DNA from: Angiostrongylus vasorum
Taxonomy: Eukaryota; Nematoda; Chromadorea; Rhabditida; Metastrongylidae
Reading direction: 5' to 3'
DNA length: 64,000 nucleotides
Assembly (NCBI GenBank): GCA_018806985.1
Contig: JADANN010000105.1
Span: forward strand, 281,374-345,373
Shown here piece by piece: positions 34,935 to 46,279 of the stretch (positions within the stretch are counted from its first letter, which is position 1; each line of letters opens with the position of its first letter). Made by a program: the position numbers and the translations under genes. The notes under the pieces are model-generated. The model was not told the origin of the DNA. It was given only the letters and a program-made list of their open reading frames with translations, and searched no databases.

Positions 34935-35600
34935 AGACACTAGGTTGGAATCATAGCATTTATTAGCACACGATAATAGCTGACGTTTCGGCACTTTCCC
35001 TTTCTTCGGAGCTTGGAAAGGCGAAACTGACATGCAATGCACTCAGCAGAGCTCTTCATCAGCTAAATAGAATACTTATAATGGATAGAACGGTGAGTGT
35101 TTTTAAAAAAAGCTGCTCATTATGCGATTGGTAATTTGTGCGTTGTCTTATCTGGGCGAGTTTGGCGCAGTGGTCGGAGGCACCCTGCAAGACACACGTG
35201 GGATCGATCCACCCGCCCATGGCCCATCAAGCCTTCCATTCCTCCTGGGTTGGTAAGTTGGTACCAGACTTGTCTAGGAGGATAACAGCACTGGCTCGAA
35301 CATCGGTAGGCCATCACGAGTCGTTGTAAACTCCAGATATGCATTCAATCACCTCCAAACGATGCTTAATGAAGTTGGATGCGTGGCGCATCCCTCAGGC
35401 ATTGATCAACTCCTACAACTCCTACTCTATCTATCTTTATCCTTTATGTCTTATCTGGTGAGGTTATGAAAGTGCTTTGTTGAGTAGACTGTACATCAAT
35501 CTGAACTCTCCAGGCTCTGAAAAAATCGAATCCGCGGAAACGTCAGCTATTATTGCGTGCTAATAAATGCTGCAGTACCAACCTTGTGTTTGTTCAGTGA
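34935..35600. mobile_element. PLE terminal-repeat remnant, inverted, with R3 inserted (left arm)
   Basis: The ends 'gcatttattagcacacgata' and 'ttattgcgtgctaataaatg' are inverted, and each carries a 'ctgacgtttc'/'gaaacgtcagc' hammerhead-like core (34,980 on minus, 35,548 on plus). There is no coding. R3 (35,155-35,450) occupies the middle. The mirror copy is 58,836-59,501. Confidence 0.6.
35155..35450 (+). repeat. R3 tRNA-like SINE, best copy (left arm)
   Basis: Head 'gggcgagtttggcgcagtgg' (A-box-like) and 'gtgggatcgatccaccc' (B-box-like). Body 'ttggtaccagacttgtctag' and 'catatatgcattc'-type 3' sequence follow, ending near 'ttatccttta'. Confidence 0.8.
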
Positions 35601-35859
35601 TGAAAAACAACGAACTATCGATCAATGCCAGGATTAAAAGAAAGTGTTGGTAATTTACTGATCTATCGTTATACCATTATCATTGGGAGGGCAATTTTGA
35701 CGCATATCCCTATTGACCGTCCTGCATTCACCTTTGGATTAGAAAAAAATGTGCCTTCTTCGCAGAAACCTCGTACTAAGGGAATTTCTATTCTTTTCAC
35801 CGACTAAAGATGACAATGTTAACCTTTTATCTTCTGCCTACTCTAAATTTTCACGGCAA

Positions 35860-36175
35860 CGTATGATGTGAATTACAACCACAACGATGCTGAGATATTC
35901 GCAAATTATAACGGGTAGAAAATAAAAAGGTTAACATTGTGATTTCGACTTCAGCCTCAGCTTAACTGGGTTCAATGCCGATTTGTGCTCACCAGGTCAA
36001 TTCCGCTGACGGGTGATTGCTGATAGCAATATTAGGTAGGAAACTAGCTGAGAGAAATGCAGAGCAAGGGCATCCGTCGCGCAGTTTATTATGCGCGCGC
36101 CCCGAAAAAGGGAAATAATGGTTCGATCTAGCGCAGGGTCCAAGTTCTGTGAATATCTTAGCATCATTGTGAACT
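35860..36175. repeat. R1 tRNA-like SINE (left arm)
   Basis: Ends 'caacgatgctgagatattcg' and 'gaatatcttagcatcattgt' are in inverted sense. In between are 'cagcctcagcttaactgggt' and a head-like 'gcgcgccccg...ggttcgatctag'. The mirror copy is about 58,262-58,575. Confidence 0.65.
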
Positions 36176-36344
36176 AATGATTACTTCGGGCGATGCTAAT
36201 GTTTAGCAAGTCTGCAATCCGTTTCAAAATTTCAGGTTTGACAACTTTCGTTCGTGTTCGTATTAGTTACCTTAAGCCAATGTTTACGTAATTACTCTGA
36301 TAAGGCAGTTTTATACATTCTACTACGTCAACCCAGGCGAGTGT

Positions 36345-36590
36345 AGTGAAACGGTTAGAGGCTTTCTGCTATATACACATGGTCGTTGGTTCGATCACGC
36401 TCCCTGGTTTCACCAAACTTTCCATTCCTCCGTGGTTGGCAAATTAGTACCGATCATGTCTAGGAGGATAGCAGTGCTGACTTGATACATCGACTGGCTA
36501 CCTCAAGTCATTGTACAGGGTCCTATATGCATTCAGTTACCTCTCACGATGTTTAACGAAATCGAATGCACAGCTTATCCTACAGGGAAT
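36345..36590 (+). repeat. R3 tRNA-like SINE (left arm)
   Basis: Head 'gcgagtgtagtgaaacggtt' with B-box 'cgttggttcgatcac', body 'ggcaaattagtaccgatcat', and 3' 'atatgcattcagttacctct'. The mirror copy is about 57,850-58,095. Confidence 0.75.
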
Positions 36591-37470
36591 AGTAATCGCC
36601 GAACGTTTCATACTTCTATAAAGTAACCTGGCTCCTATTTATCTGTTGGGTTTTGAATTATATGCTAAGAACATCTTCATTTTTTCCAAAGATATTGTCT
36701 CTATAGATGAATTCATTTCGTTCAAAAATGTCTTATCCTTTTTGCCGCCAAGGACCGCCGAGAAGTGTGGTATGGTAGAAGGATTGCGCGAATACCAGAC
36801 TTAGATGCACAACTGCCTAACCTGATCAGCGAATAGCTGTGAAAGTATCTCGTCATACCAACTTTACTTAACATGGTGCAACAGAGACGAAAAACCTAAT
36901 CAAAGTGGTCGACAATTTGAATCTCAAGAGTAATAAAAGGTAAGTGGGATATCCCATAACGGATTTCAGAAGTTTTTTCTGTGACCTTCTTCTCCGTAGA
37001 ATTCGTGGAATTGGTCTGAAGTTTGCCGAAGGAGCAAATAACTTTGCATGATCTATTTTTATAAGAATATTTTGCATCTTACAACGTCTTATACTAGACA
37101 ACCATTCTCTATCTCTTGTTTTAACTGTGTAGTCTTGCTAAATCAACATGGTCAAAATCGATTGTCTATTATTCACCACGATATTATACTTATCTGATCG
37201 GAACCCCTTCGTTAGTTTTATTGTCTCATTGATGAATCTTCACTATAAAGCTCTCTCTCTTCTCTGGCAAGTGTTAATGTGGAACTAGCTTTGCTATTTT
37301 AGCGTTGACAACGTAGATCCATACCTATCCATACAGCAGTACAGCTATTTCTCTAAGATAATCACTTTCATACAGCCATTACTTCGCGTTTCCAGAATGC
37401 TTTTGCAGTATTCGAATCCTGTTGTCAATAAGTAGGAGAGGCGTAACCGTTTTCACCTATACCATTGCTA
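36591..37470. other. No gene recognised (left arm)
   Basis: Short open frames only. No repeat copy and no convincing exon seen here or in its mirror (56,970-57,850). Confidence 0.4.
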
Positions 37471-37640
37471 TTAACCCATCAACAGCTGTCCATCCACTCT
37501 TCCTACAGTTTCACAATAGGCAAGCAGAGTAACGGCAAGCACGAACAGTGTCGCAAACCTCAACACAAGTGACAAGTAAGGAATACAACGAAGCTGTTCA
37601 CAAATGGAAGTAGCTCGCTCAAATTTTCTTTCTGTTGCTT
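37471..37640 (-). CDS. Possible terminal exon with a membrane segment (left arm)
   Basis: After 'aaacttttag' the frame reads ATERKFERATSICEQLRC, a hydrophobic stretch (YLSLVLRFATLFVLAVTLLA), then CETVGRVDGQLLMG and a stop. It is identical in the right arm (56,800-56,969). Family unknown. Confidence 0.35.
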
Positions 37641-38272
37641 CTAAAAGTTTTTTTTTCTGTGGGTTTTTTTTTCTACAATGTGCACTGATTTCTGTTCGTT
37701 TCAAAGCTATTGAAAACCTCAGGAAATTACAATATCTTTCAACTTTTAAGGCAGTTTCCTATCTCAACACTTATTATTTTCCAAAAAAACTCATTGATTT
37801 CCAATTTGATTAAATAGCCTGCCTGAAGAAGCACATAGTCGAAATCAGATGGCTAATATCAAAGCTAAAGTACAGTACTGTATCTGAAACTCTCGTCTTC
37901 CTCACACTCAAAATCGGATACTTCAAGAATACGATCAAGTCAGTTTTATATAAACCCAGCGTACTTCACTAGTTTCTAATGATTTTGAACATTTTTTCCA
38001 CGGGTTTTTCTTCGGTATACACACTCGTCTTATTCACTTGCAAATTTGGGGGGGGATAACCACGGAATTCATTATTTTTTGAACTTTTTTGAAACAGCTT
38101 CCCATCCTATGGTTTCTATGTATTTCAAGAGTTTTCCGAGTTTTTTCGTTCTGCAAAGTAGAGAAATTTCTTTGTCGTGTTCTCTTCTCTGCCAATAACT
38201 TAAAATGTGTAATCGAAGGCGGTCCAGTATTCAAGAAGTACCTTAGGAAATCGTATTGAAACCTTTTCACAG

Positions 38273-38653
38273 GTCAAATTTCAAAGGAAACATCGACAAG
38301 CAACCCTCAATGTTGAACTCAGTAGCCGGCATGGAAGAGAGCTGGCGAAGTGGGGTACTGGCGAAGAGCCGCTACGAAGATTTGCGGGAGTTGAAGGGGT
38401 TTACTGCTTGCAACTTTCCACTGACCAAGGGTCCGAATTGCGCATAGATTATCATTTTTGTGTAACAGCTATACAAAGCACAGTCTTGGACATTATGACT
38501 GTGCTTTGTTCCAGGCAGGTGTGTTTCACACGACGAATCCATATGAGAGCTGTCACTACTGCACCATTTGCTACAAGCATAGGAAGTATCGCTTACCGCT
38601 GCACACAAAAAAAGCCCAGCGATTTCTTACCTAGAACTGATTATTTTAGGTGA
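38273..38653 (+). CDS. 127-codon open stretch, unknown (left arm)
   Basis: An uninterrupted frame follows an acceptor-like 'ccttttcacag' (contains RHGRELAKWGTGEEPLRRFA and LQLSTDQGSELRIDYHFCV). The right-arm copy has one more G near its 3' end, so the C-terminus differs. Two other frames are partly open, including a Cys-rich one (SCHYCTICYKHR), so the coding frame is uncertain. Confidence 0.25.
   Translation, partial: VKFQRKHRQATLNVELSSRHGRELAKWGTGEEPLRRFAGVEGVYCLQLSTDQGSELRIDYHFCVTAIQSTVLDIMTVLCSRQVCFTRRIHMRAVTTAPFATSIGSIAYRCTQKKPSDFLPRTDYFR
38474..38508. other. Perfect 12-bp stem-loop
   Basis: 'caaagcacagtc', an 11-nt loop, then 'gactgtgctttg'. The hairpin is also present in the right arm. 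Function unknown. Confidence 0.7.
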
Positions 38654-39489
38654 GCAAGTGTCGGTGGAAAATTCACGCTGTTTGAGTTGTTCTTTTGTCC
38701 GAACCTTTGTAAAGTTAAGCATTACTGTGAATAAATCAGATGGCTAAGGATAGTCGTTTTCGAATACACTTAGCGTAGTTATCCTCCTCACCATAAGGCG
38801 CTTCGTTTTATATTAAGGTTGTGGAGTAATTCAACGTGTCATATCTACTCCAGATAATCACTCACTAAAGGTTATGGACTGCGTAAGCCGCTGCGTAACG
38901 GCAGCTTCGAAAGGTGCGAGCATAGATATATACCGGGTTACCTCTCCCAAAACTCATTACGAAGCACTTGTCTGCAAAGATTGGTGCGTTAGAGACTGCG
39001 ATTGGCGTACCAGTCAAGGCGTGCGTGTTTGTCTAAGTTTTCTGGAAGTTAGCAATAAGTTTGTTACCCAATTTTCTTAAAGTTTACCCGAACTTGGAAG
39101 AAAGCATGAAGCTTAATCGTCCTAGAGAACACTCCAGCTTGATTCGTCGAATTACGACCACGTACACGGGCGCGTTCGGATTTTCACATGGGTTCAGCTC
39201 CTGCCGTTTCAGGATCCACGACGTTCTGTACTTGTCGACATGATGTGTGCTGCTTGAGTGCAGTTGTCGACGGAATCGCAATTGTCCTGAAATGGATGTA
39301 TTTCAGAAAAGAAATGAAACCTAAACAGACACAAAAATTAGACAAATACGGTGAAATTAGATGAAATTTATATGATCATCGTAAATGTAATCAGAATTTT
39401 CCCACATAGTACCGTGCTGTGAATAACTGTAGTAGGCAGTAAATAGAATAGTTAACATTGTGATTTCGACACCAGCCTCATATTACTTA

Positions 39490-39890
39490 CTTGGATACTT
39501 GGATGGCCCGTCATCACTGATTATGCGGGCCCCTAGCATAATCTCCACTTTTTTCCTGAGATTTACTGGTTTAGTCATTGGGATTCACTAGAGCCGAGAT
39601 CAGCATGGCCAAATTCTGCAACAGGTCATCACCACCACATACAGTCGCTGCCCTTGTGGATCAGATGGAGATTTGCCCCCCACGTGACAAATTTGATACC
39701 AAGACGGTGGTGGATCCTAGTATTGGTTTAATCCTAGCTAGCCTTAATGTTGAGTACGCCGGACCCCTTCTCATCTTGGGATTCGCGCCAAAGAGATAAG
39801 TCCCCCCGCTGTACATCGGAACCCCACACCCAGGAACACCTCCCAGCCACGATGAGGCGGCAAACCTTCGGGGGAAGCCTCAGGTTAACC
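39490..39890 (-). repeat. R2 dispersed repeat (left arm)
   Basis: Minus-strand copy, including 'cttgtggatcagatggagat' and 'cgatgaggcggcaaacctt'. It is directly followed by an R1 copy. The mirror copy is 54,550-54,950. Confidence 0.8.
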
Positions 39891-39894
39891 GGGT

Positions 39895-40115
39895 TCAATG
39901 TCGCTTTGTGCTCTCAAGATCAATCCCGTTGAAGGGCGATTGCTGATACCATCCTTAGGTTAAGATGCTGCTGAAAGAAATTCGAAATGAATGATCCGCA
40001 TAGTGTGGTGGTAAGCACGTTAGCCCCCCCGCGAGGGTAATAGCCTGTTCAATCCTCACCGCAGACACCTGCGGCACGGAGTTATGAAAATATCTCAGCG
40101 AAACTGTGATTGTAT
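39895..40115 (+). repeat. R1 tRNA-like SINE (left arm)
   Basis: Plus-strand head 'gcatagtgtggtggtaagca' (A-box-like) and 'cctgttcaatcctc' (B-box-like), tail 'aatatctcagcgaaactgtg'. The mirror copy is 54,325-54,545. Confidence 0.75.
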
Positions 40116-40522
40116 AGTCAGGATCCTTCACCAATGATAAGCGCCTGGGTTTGCTAAAGTGTAACCAGGAAATGAAGAAAAAAAAATACGAAAGGGGAAA
40201 TGGAGAAAATAAGCTCACAGAGGAAAAAGTAACGAGAACGTTGCGGTCCAAAAAGAAACAACTTCCTGCTAGTGTTTACTTGAATCCAGCAAATCCAGCA
40301 AAATCAGCACCTCTATAACAAAAGCAGATAATCTGGAACACAAAGATGTCGAAAGATTTGGAGAACTTGAAAGACCTCTTGCATTTAAATGCTGGAGTGG
40401 ATTGAGTTAATCTGCTCCAAGTCACCGATTCCTTGCGCGCGGTTGCGAAGCGGCTTCTCACACCGGCCGTAGTTCAAATCGGTACATTCACCATTGCTGT
40501 CCAATACTTACAATAACTACCT

Positions 40523-41504
40523 ATGCGTCGTTCAGAGCCTATCAGATTGTATTCCCCTAATGAGGATCGGAGAGCAGGATCGGTGGGCACCAGCCATCCA
40601 TTCGACACCCCTCCACCTAGTCCCGAACGTGTCCGAGGCTCGAGAAGTCATAGAGGGCGAATTGGTAACGTGTTTTTCTTTTTTGTTACATTGATCGAAG
40701 TTTATGGTGCACCTTTGTTTACGTGGACATGTTTAGAACAGCGTCGCTCACGCCTTGCTGCACACGTTCCTGGAGGCAGTGACAATGCCGTCCGGTCATC
40801 TGTAAGGGTAACTCAAAAATTCAGACATTTTATTGCTGTGACCAAGTGACGAATCGCTAACCATGCTTGTAGGAGGTCTAGTGCTACCGTATGTGTGTAC
40901 TAGTCACCACCAAAGCGAGTTGTTTTGGAAGGGATAGGCGTTCAGAAAGATCGCGTTTAAAGCAGTAGTGTGTTTTACAAGCTTTCTATCGCAGTCATGT
41001 GCTAATTTCGTGAAAAAACGCTGTTCACAGAAACATTTATTCTACAATCTACAACGAACCTTATACTATACACTATTCACATGGATTTTGTAGTTCTTAC
41101 ATAGCGGCACGTCTCGTGGTGCACCAAGCTGCTCCTAATACCAGCTTAGTTAGCATGTTTTATGATGAATTAAGAATAACAATGTCTTGTTGATTTCTTG
41201 AAAGACTGGTATAGCTTCCCAATTTCTTTAGCACTAGGCCAGTCTCTACCAGAACAACACGGAAGAATTCCTGGGCTGCATTGATTTCGATGCACAGTGC
41301 AGGTGGAGAGAAAATAAACGTAGTCCCACGTGTTTCGCACACAAATTTAAGAGTTGCAGCGAATGTGTTAATTTCTTTACTGCAATCACAGTTATGTATT
41401 TGAAATATTTTCAGGGAGCTGTACGAGGCGTGCTGACCTGTTCGCCTAATGGCACTCTTCGACGAGGGAATCATCCGTTGGGTACGATATACGAGGTAGA
41501 TTAG
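40523..41504 (+). CDS. Unknown gene X, left copy (intron-lacking allele)
   Basis: Exon 1 ends at 40,664 before GTAACG. Exon 2 is 40,742-40,801 (after 'gtttagaacag', donor GTAAGG), reading RRSRLAAHVPGGSDNAVRSS. Exon 3 is 41,415-41,504 (after 'gaaatattttcag'), reading GAVRGVLTCSPNGT...NHPLGTIYEVD and stop. In exon 1 two frames are possible: an ATG frame from 40,523 (MRRSEPIRLYSPNEDR, then PPPSPERVRGSRSHRG) and one entered by an acceptor at 40,535 (SLSDCIPLMRIGEQDRW...SEAREVIEGEL), which joins exon 2 in phase 0. The right copy carries a 58-nt intron after ..GATCGG that is exactly missing here. The 5' end is unresolved. No family recognised. Confidence 0.5.
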
Positions 41505-41544
41505 GGCTTATTTGTAGTTTTGAACATATGTTCATTAATTATCT

Positions 41545-41880
41545 CCCAACAGTTTACCGCCTCATCGTGACAGGATTTCGGACTGCGATGTACAGCAGGG
41601 GATTCCTTCCCCCCGGCAGGGTCTTCCAAACTGAGAAGGAGTCCGGCGTTTCCATCAGGTAGCCCAGCTAAAAGCAAACCAAGACCGGCTCCACCACCGT
41701 CCTGGTATCAAACCAGTCGCATGATGGTGAATCTCCGTCTGATCCACAAGGTCGGCGACTGCCTGTGGTGGTGGCGACCTAGGGTGCATTGACCAGGCTG
41801 ACCTCGAAACTCCAGGCAAGTGCTGGAGCCTACAAAACCACTGAGGACGTACCGTTCAAATAGCCAAGTAAGTAAGTGTG
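41545..41880 (+). repeat. R2 dispersed repeat (left arm)
   Basis: A good copy ('gtttaccgcctcatcgtgac' to 'cgtaccgttcaaatagccaa') between gene X and BAF. The mirror copy is 52,505-52,840. Confidence 0.8.
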
Positions 41881-42582
41881 TGTTAGCTGTTGAGCTGTGG
41901 TGGGGGTGTGGTTGATTGTGTTCGGCTTCGCCGTGATGATTTGCCAGTTTCTGTCACCGACATAGTAAACGTTGAGTTTTCTTTTATGGATTTCCAAAGT
42001 AATCATGCTAGAGCGTTCACAGCTCTTTGCCAGTGGCGGTTGCGGTCCATGTGGATTTAGAACAAGCCTGGATTCCTTTACGATTGAGGCGATTGGCGTG
42101 ATTTTTCGCCCCTACCGGTTGGAATCAAGATAACATACTTCATTATTGTGAGACATACAGGTTTTGAGGTTTCTTGTGAGATATAAAGCTATAATTATGT
42201 GGTATGCAGAAGTAAGTGACGTTTTTTGTGTTAAATGTACCTCAGCCAGAGACTTGAGCGTCTTTGTTTAAGTCCTCCCTTCTTTCATGAATATCCGTTT
42301 CCGTTACACAGTTGCTTGTTGCCATTGTATAGCGATCTACCCGGTAATACAGAGCGACTAGCTTTTCTGCTATGACATACTTAAGTGAAATTTTGTGAGT
42401 TTTTTCTCTATATCGTGCTGAATGTTCAAGCTGACTATCCAGATTATATGACGATGCTTTAAGTAGGTTTGAGCATGCTGAAACAATTTTGAGTTAGACA
42501 TTCCGTCTTGGTGCGATATTTTGCCTAGAACTCGAGAATTTCTGAGTGATCGTTTATTTCTGTTAGTGCTGAACATTTCTTA

Positions 42583-42594
42583 TTTTCGCAGAGG
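42583..42594 (+). promoter_or_regulatory. Putative spliced-leader trans-splice acceptor of BAF (left)
   Basis: 'ttttcgcagagg' places an acceptor AG 3 nt before the BAF ATG with no upstream coding, as in SL1-spliced nematode genes. The right-arm equivalent is 51,792-51,803. Confidence 0.5.
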
Positions 42595-43804
42595 ATGTCT
42601 CCATCTATGAAGCACCGCGAGTTCGTGAATGAGCCAATGCGTGACAAGCCAGTTTCAGCAATCGCAGGAATCGCGCACAATCCATGTAGGACCCTCGTCG
42701 ATCTTGGATACGATAAGGTCAATACTGGAATACTAAGTGGTTTTCTACTGCAAATACTTTTACGGAAACTGTTGTAATCAGTTTTTTTTTCAGGCGTATA
42801 TTCTATTCGGGCAATTCCTCATTTGCAGAAAGGAGAGGTCGTTCATCGAATGGCTTATGGTGGGCATTTTTTTTGCTTGAACTTTTTTTCGCCTTCTCTT
42901 CTCCATTACTTGCTTACTTTATTAAGACCAAAACTTTGTTCGACGGTTAATTTAAAAGGCTTTGTTGTGTAGGTTTATTGCACATTTTGTTCATACCAAA
43001 GAGCAGGAGCAGTAGTGGCTGGGAAATCCAAATGGATATATATGTGAATGACTTTTGGTTAACTACGATTAGTACTGTTGGGAAATTGAAATATTTGTAG
43101 TTGTTTTTTTTGGAAACGAGGAACTTTCATAACCTTTTAAATGGTTTTCATATTTTGAGCTGTTCTTTTCTTGTGCTCTATCGCTCAGCGTCACTTCCTA
43201 CATGTCTAGCTGAAGCGTTTTAGAGTGAGAATGTTGCTTCATATTGCTTAGATTATGGATCTCGAAATTTTAAACGCATTTCGTTTACTAACCATAAGCG
43301 ACAAGTAATATGATTCTCTCAAATACCGTGCCGAGGTGGTATATGCACTGACGATTAAGGGTCAACTCCAACAAATACGCCCAACATCTTCACCCGCAGA
43401 ACTTACGAGCACTTCTAGCACCCACGGTGGAACTTAGCAATTTACCTGGAAATTCTTGCCTATTCATTAAGTACAAGTGGCGGATAGCATAATGAACATT
43501 GTGGTGCTTTTTATGTGCTTCTAGTGACCTGAATCAACCCCGAGCAACTTTAGCTCCCTATAAAAGCGAAGAAAGTAATGACGCTCATTCAAGTTATTCG
43601 AGATCATCTGGATTCCAGATGATAGCGGTATTGCTCATGTACCGCAACTATTTCATCTACAAAAGAACTGTTTGTTATTACCTGTTCCCATTATCCTCAT
43701 TCGTCTCATTTTCATTCGATTTTCAGAAAACAGCTGGTACGAGTGCTGAAGATGCCTGTGCGGCCTATAACTGTCTGAAGGAGTGGGCTACAGCTTTTCT
43801 ATGA
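42595..43804 (+). CDS. baf-1: Barrier-to-autointegration factor (BAF) paralogue, left copy
   Basis: Three exons, 42595-42717, 42794-42859 and 43727-43804, all phase 0, give 88 residues (BAF is usually 89). Family matches are KHREFVNEPM near the N-terminus, LGYDK/AYILFGQFL across the first junction, FIEWL, and CLKEWATAFL at the C-terminus. BAF is a small dimer that bridges double-stranded DNA and links chromatin to LEM-domain proteins and lamin. The helix-hairpin-helix here reads GIAHNPCRTL where typical BAFs have GIGxxxGxxL, so two glycines are replaced (A27, C31), and residue 12 is Asn where human BAF has Ala. DNA contact may therefore be altered. Splice sites are canonical and no lesion is seen. 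It is tail to tail with the right copy across the spacer. It may be a diverged paralogue rather than the main BAF gene. Confidence 0.85.
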
Positions 43805-43835
43805 ATTTGTATTATATTGTATTGTTTCATGTAAT

Positions 43836-44358
43836 TTTTCTTTAATCATACTGAACACGATTACTTTGAAGCTTAAATTTACATCGACTTTTTACACTCA
43901 TTGAGTTCTTGTTTTTTTTTCTCAAGGTTTTTTTATCTTGCCAACTTCATGAACATGTGACTTAACTCCACTTTGCTGCTTTTTTTTCTGAGGAAGTCAC
44001 GCACATCCCATTGTTAACAACCTTGTTAGTAAAAATTTTCCTGTTTTTGGAGACGAAATTTCACTGGAAATGTTGGCATACGACGTTTTTTGTGTCGTCT
44101 TGATTTCATTGAACCAAACAATACACCTTGACTTTGAAGGCGCTCATTGCTGCAGTATTACTGTTGAGTATTATTCATATTTCTAGAACTATCTGGAACG
44201 TAGACATTAGCCTGTGCTATCTCTTAGATCACGCATTTGATTTTCAAGATCCACTGGAGCTCAATACTCATGAAGCGACGCAGGTGCTGCTATACTTGTT
44301 GATGTTTACAGTGTTCGTTGTTGTCAACTCCAGAAATGAATAACTGAAGCGGCAACTG
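43836..44358. other. Spacer start; weak ORF only
   Basis: AT-rich. A 71-codon hydrophobic frame at 44,128-44,343 (TLKALIAAVLLLSIIHISR...) is TTG-initiated and unsupported. Confidence 0.35.
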
Positions 44359-44548
44359 TTAGCTTTTGTGCTGGGAGTGCTCTTGCGATTTTAAGAACTC
44401 AGTTGTGAGTATGAGTTTAGTGCACAACAGTTTTCCCGGATTACGTAGCCCATAAATGGTGCGCCTAGTGTGTTCTTCGTAATACACATCATCAACTTCA
44501 GCATTGGTTATCGTCCATCCTAGTAAGTCTGCCAACATTTTCCGCTGA
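44359..44548 (-). CDS. Terminal exon of an unrecognised gene, minus strand
   Basis: After 'ttttgctttgacag' the frame (1 nt + 62 codons) reads QRKMLADLLGWTITNAEVDD, VYYEEHTRRTIYGLRNPGK and LLCTKLILTTEFLKSQEHSQ, ending HKS and TAA. Strong acceptor and very protein-like composition. Upstream exons would lie to the right, where a possible exon (44,582-44,800) could not be joined in phase. It lies inside the unique spacer, so it is single copy here. Confidence 0.45.
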
Positions 44549-45275
44549 CTGTCAAAGCAAAAATATCGTCATCTTTTATAATTAGTGGGTGGAGATCCTC
44601 AAAAACCGGACGGGAATTGGCACGACTTTTGTTTCGTACTTTATAGACCCTACTTTAGTTTTGCTAAGCAGATACATTTTTGTTTCCGTGAAACGCTGAG
44701 ATGTGCATGACAGATCAGAAGTATGGAACTGCTTCTGTAAGCTCAGAGAACAAGGCTGATTTGTCACCCTCCTTCTTATACGTCGTTGTTTCTTACTCAA
44801 GAATACAATTAGTTACCATTGTTCGACAGTGAGTCACTAACACATTAGCACAATGTGGTATTGCAAAACTTTAGACCACATCCTAGCTCAAAATGAACTT
44901 TATTATCTTCGACGAAAACCTTTTGAATTCGCAGGTGTTTCCCTATAAAGCAAAACGTTTAGTTTTAGCAAGACTACCTTATGAGTTTCTGAATCCTACA
45001 AGGCGCATCTCTTTTTTTTATAAAAAAAATACACCTCCCTCTGATCCACATCGTGGTGAAGACTTGGATACGCCCTTGCAAGGTTACGTCAGGACTTCAG
45101 GGAGGACCAATTTGCACGACCAGCAATAGGCCAGCCTCAGTACCCAGCACACTGGGTGCTCCCGTCTATGACGCCAGGCGGTGAGACGACCGGTGAGAGG
45201 CCAGAAAATTTCGGCTTAGCGCTTAGCGCAGGACGTCATTGGAACCGGATCTGACGAACACACGCACGACACGCC

Positions 45276-46125
45276 ATGGAGATTGTTTTTTACTATGCAC
45301 GTATAATGTCAAAACACTCTCCACAGACGCCGATCTTCACGCCCCTTCTTGTAGCCGCAGATCACATTAAATTTCATGTGATCGCATTACAAGAAACAAA
45401 AATCAAGAAGACCGACATACGCCAACTAAACAACGGGAGCCTTGTGATGATCCGTGGAGAAAAGGCCCCGTTACGAAATGTCGGCGGCATAGGCTTTGTC
45501 GTCCACCCGTCCATTGTCCATCTCGTCGACTCATACGAGATCCTTTCCCCTCGCATAGCCGTCCTCCGTCTTCAACTGTCGCATCATAAGAAGATCACTA
45601 TTATCAACTGCTACTCACCGACCGACGCAGCTGATGAGTACGAATTAAATGCGTTCTACTATCAGTTGGAGGAAGTCATCCGCAGTGATAAAGCATATGA
45701 TAAATTTGTTGTCGCAGACTTCAACGCTAGAATAGGGAAGGCCAATGAGAGCGAATACAGGACCGGAAATTTTGGATAAGGAGAAAGTAATGAGAATGGG
45801 AACCGTCTCGCAGGACTCCTGTCAGCAGCACGTCTCTTCCATGGAAACTCGTTTTTCCCGAAGAAAGCAAGCCGCCGCTGGACATGGGAGTCCCCCCGAC
45901 GGCATGAGTCATGCAGAGATCGACCATATTCTGGCAAAGAGAAGATGGTGCCTACTTGACACATTGGTAGTCCCATCATTCTGTACTGGTTCCGATCACC
46001 GCCTTCTTCGCGCGAAGATTCGATTCAGCCACAAGATGGAAAAGAACTCTCTTCATCGACCACGAGGAAAAAAGTCTAGCTGTATACGACGAGAACATTC
46101 TGAACGAAGTCCTATCCAAACGTGA
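45276..46125 (+). pseudogene. RTE family 2 endonuclease domain
   Basis: The ATG frame to 45,779 has [12 protein letters not shown] (catalytic Glu region), [35 protein letters not shown] and [10 protein letters not shown] (DFNA box). After a shift, HAEIDHILAKRRW and GSDHRLLRAKI (SDH box) complete the APE-type endonuclease. Catalytic residues are present, but the frame is broken once. Confidence 0.85.
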
Positions 46126-46279
46126 CTGGCAGAATAAAAGAGACCCGACTGAAGACTACGAGCTGCTTGTCGAAGGACTGAAAAGCTGTGCCGATTTCGC
46201 CTCAGTTCCTCAAGCAAGAAGATCGGATCGCATCTCCGTCACTACTAAGGAGTTGCTTGAAAAGAGAAGGAAACTGAAG

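Larger units (their letters stand above)
30429..43835 (+). repeat. Left arm of giant inverted duplication
   Basis: Reverse-complement partner of 50,551-64,000. Paired coordinates sum to 94,386 next to the spacer, 94,440 after the 58-nt intron difference, and 94,429 at the outer end, so collinearity is almost perfect. The inner edge lies 31 nt after the BAF stop codon. The outer edge is only the mirror of the window end, so the true arm may be longer. Confidence 0.95.

Noticed and set aside
40339..40520. Upstream exon for gene X (MSKDLENLKDLLHLNAGVD then VNLLQVTDSLRAVAKRLLTP).
   Set aside because: In-frame TGA and TAA are present in both arms, and no donor/acceptor pair removing them was found.
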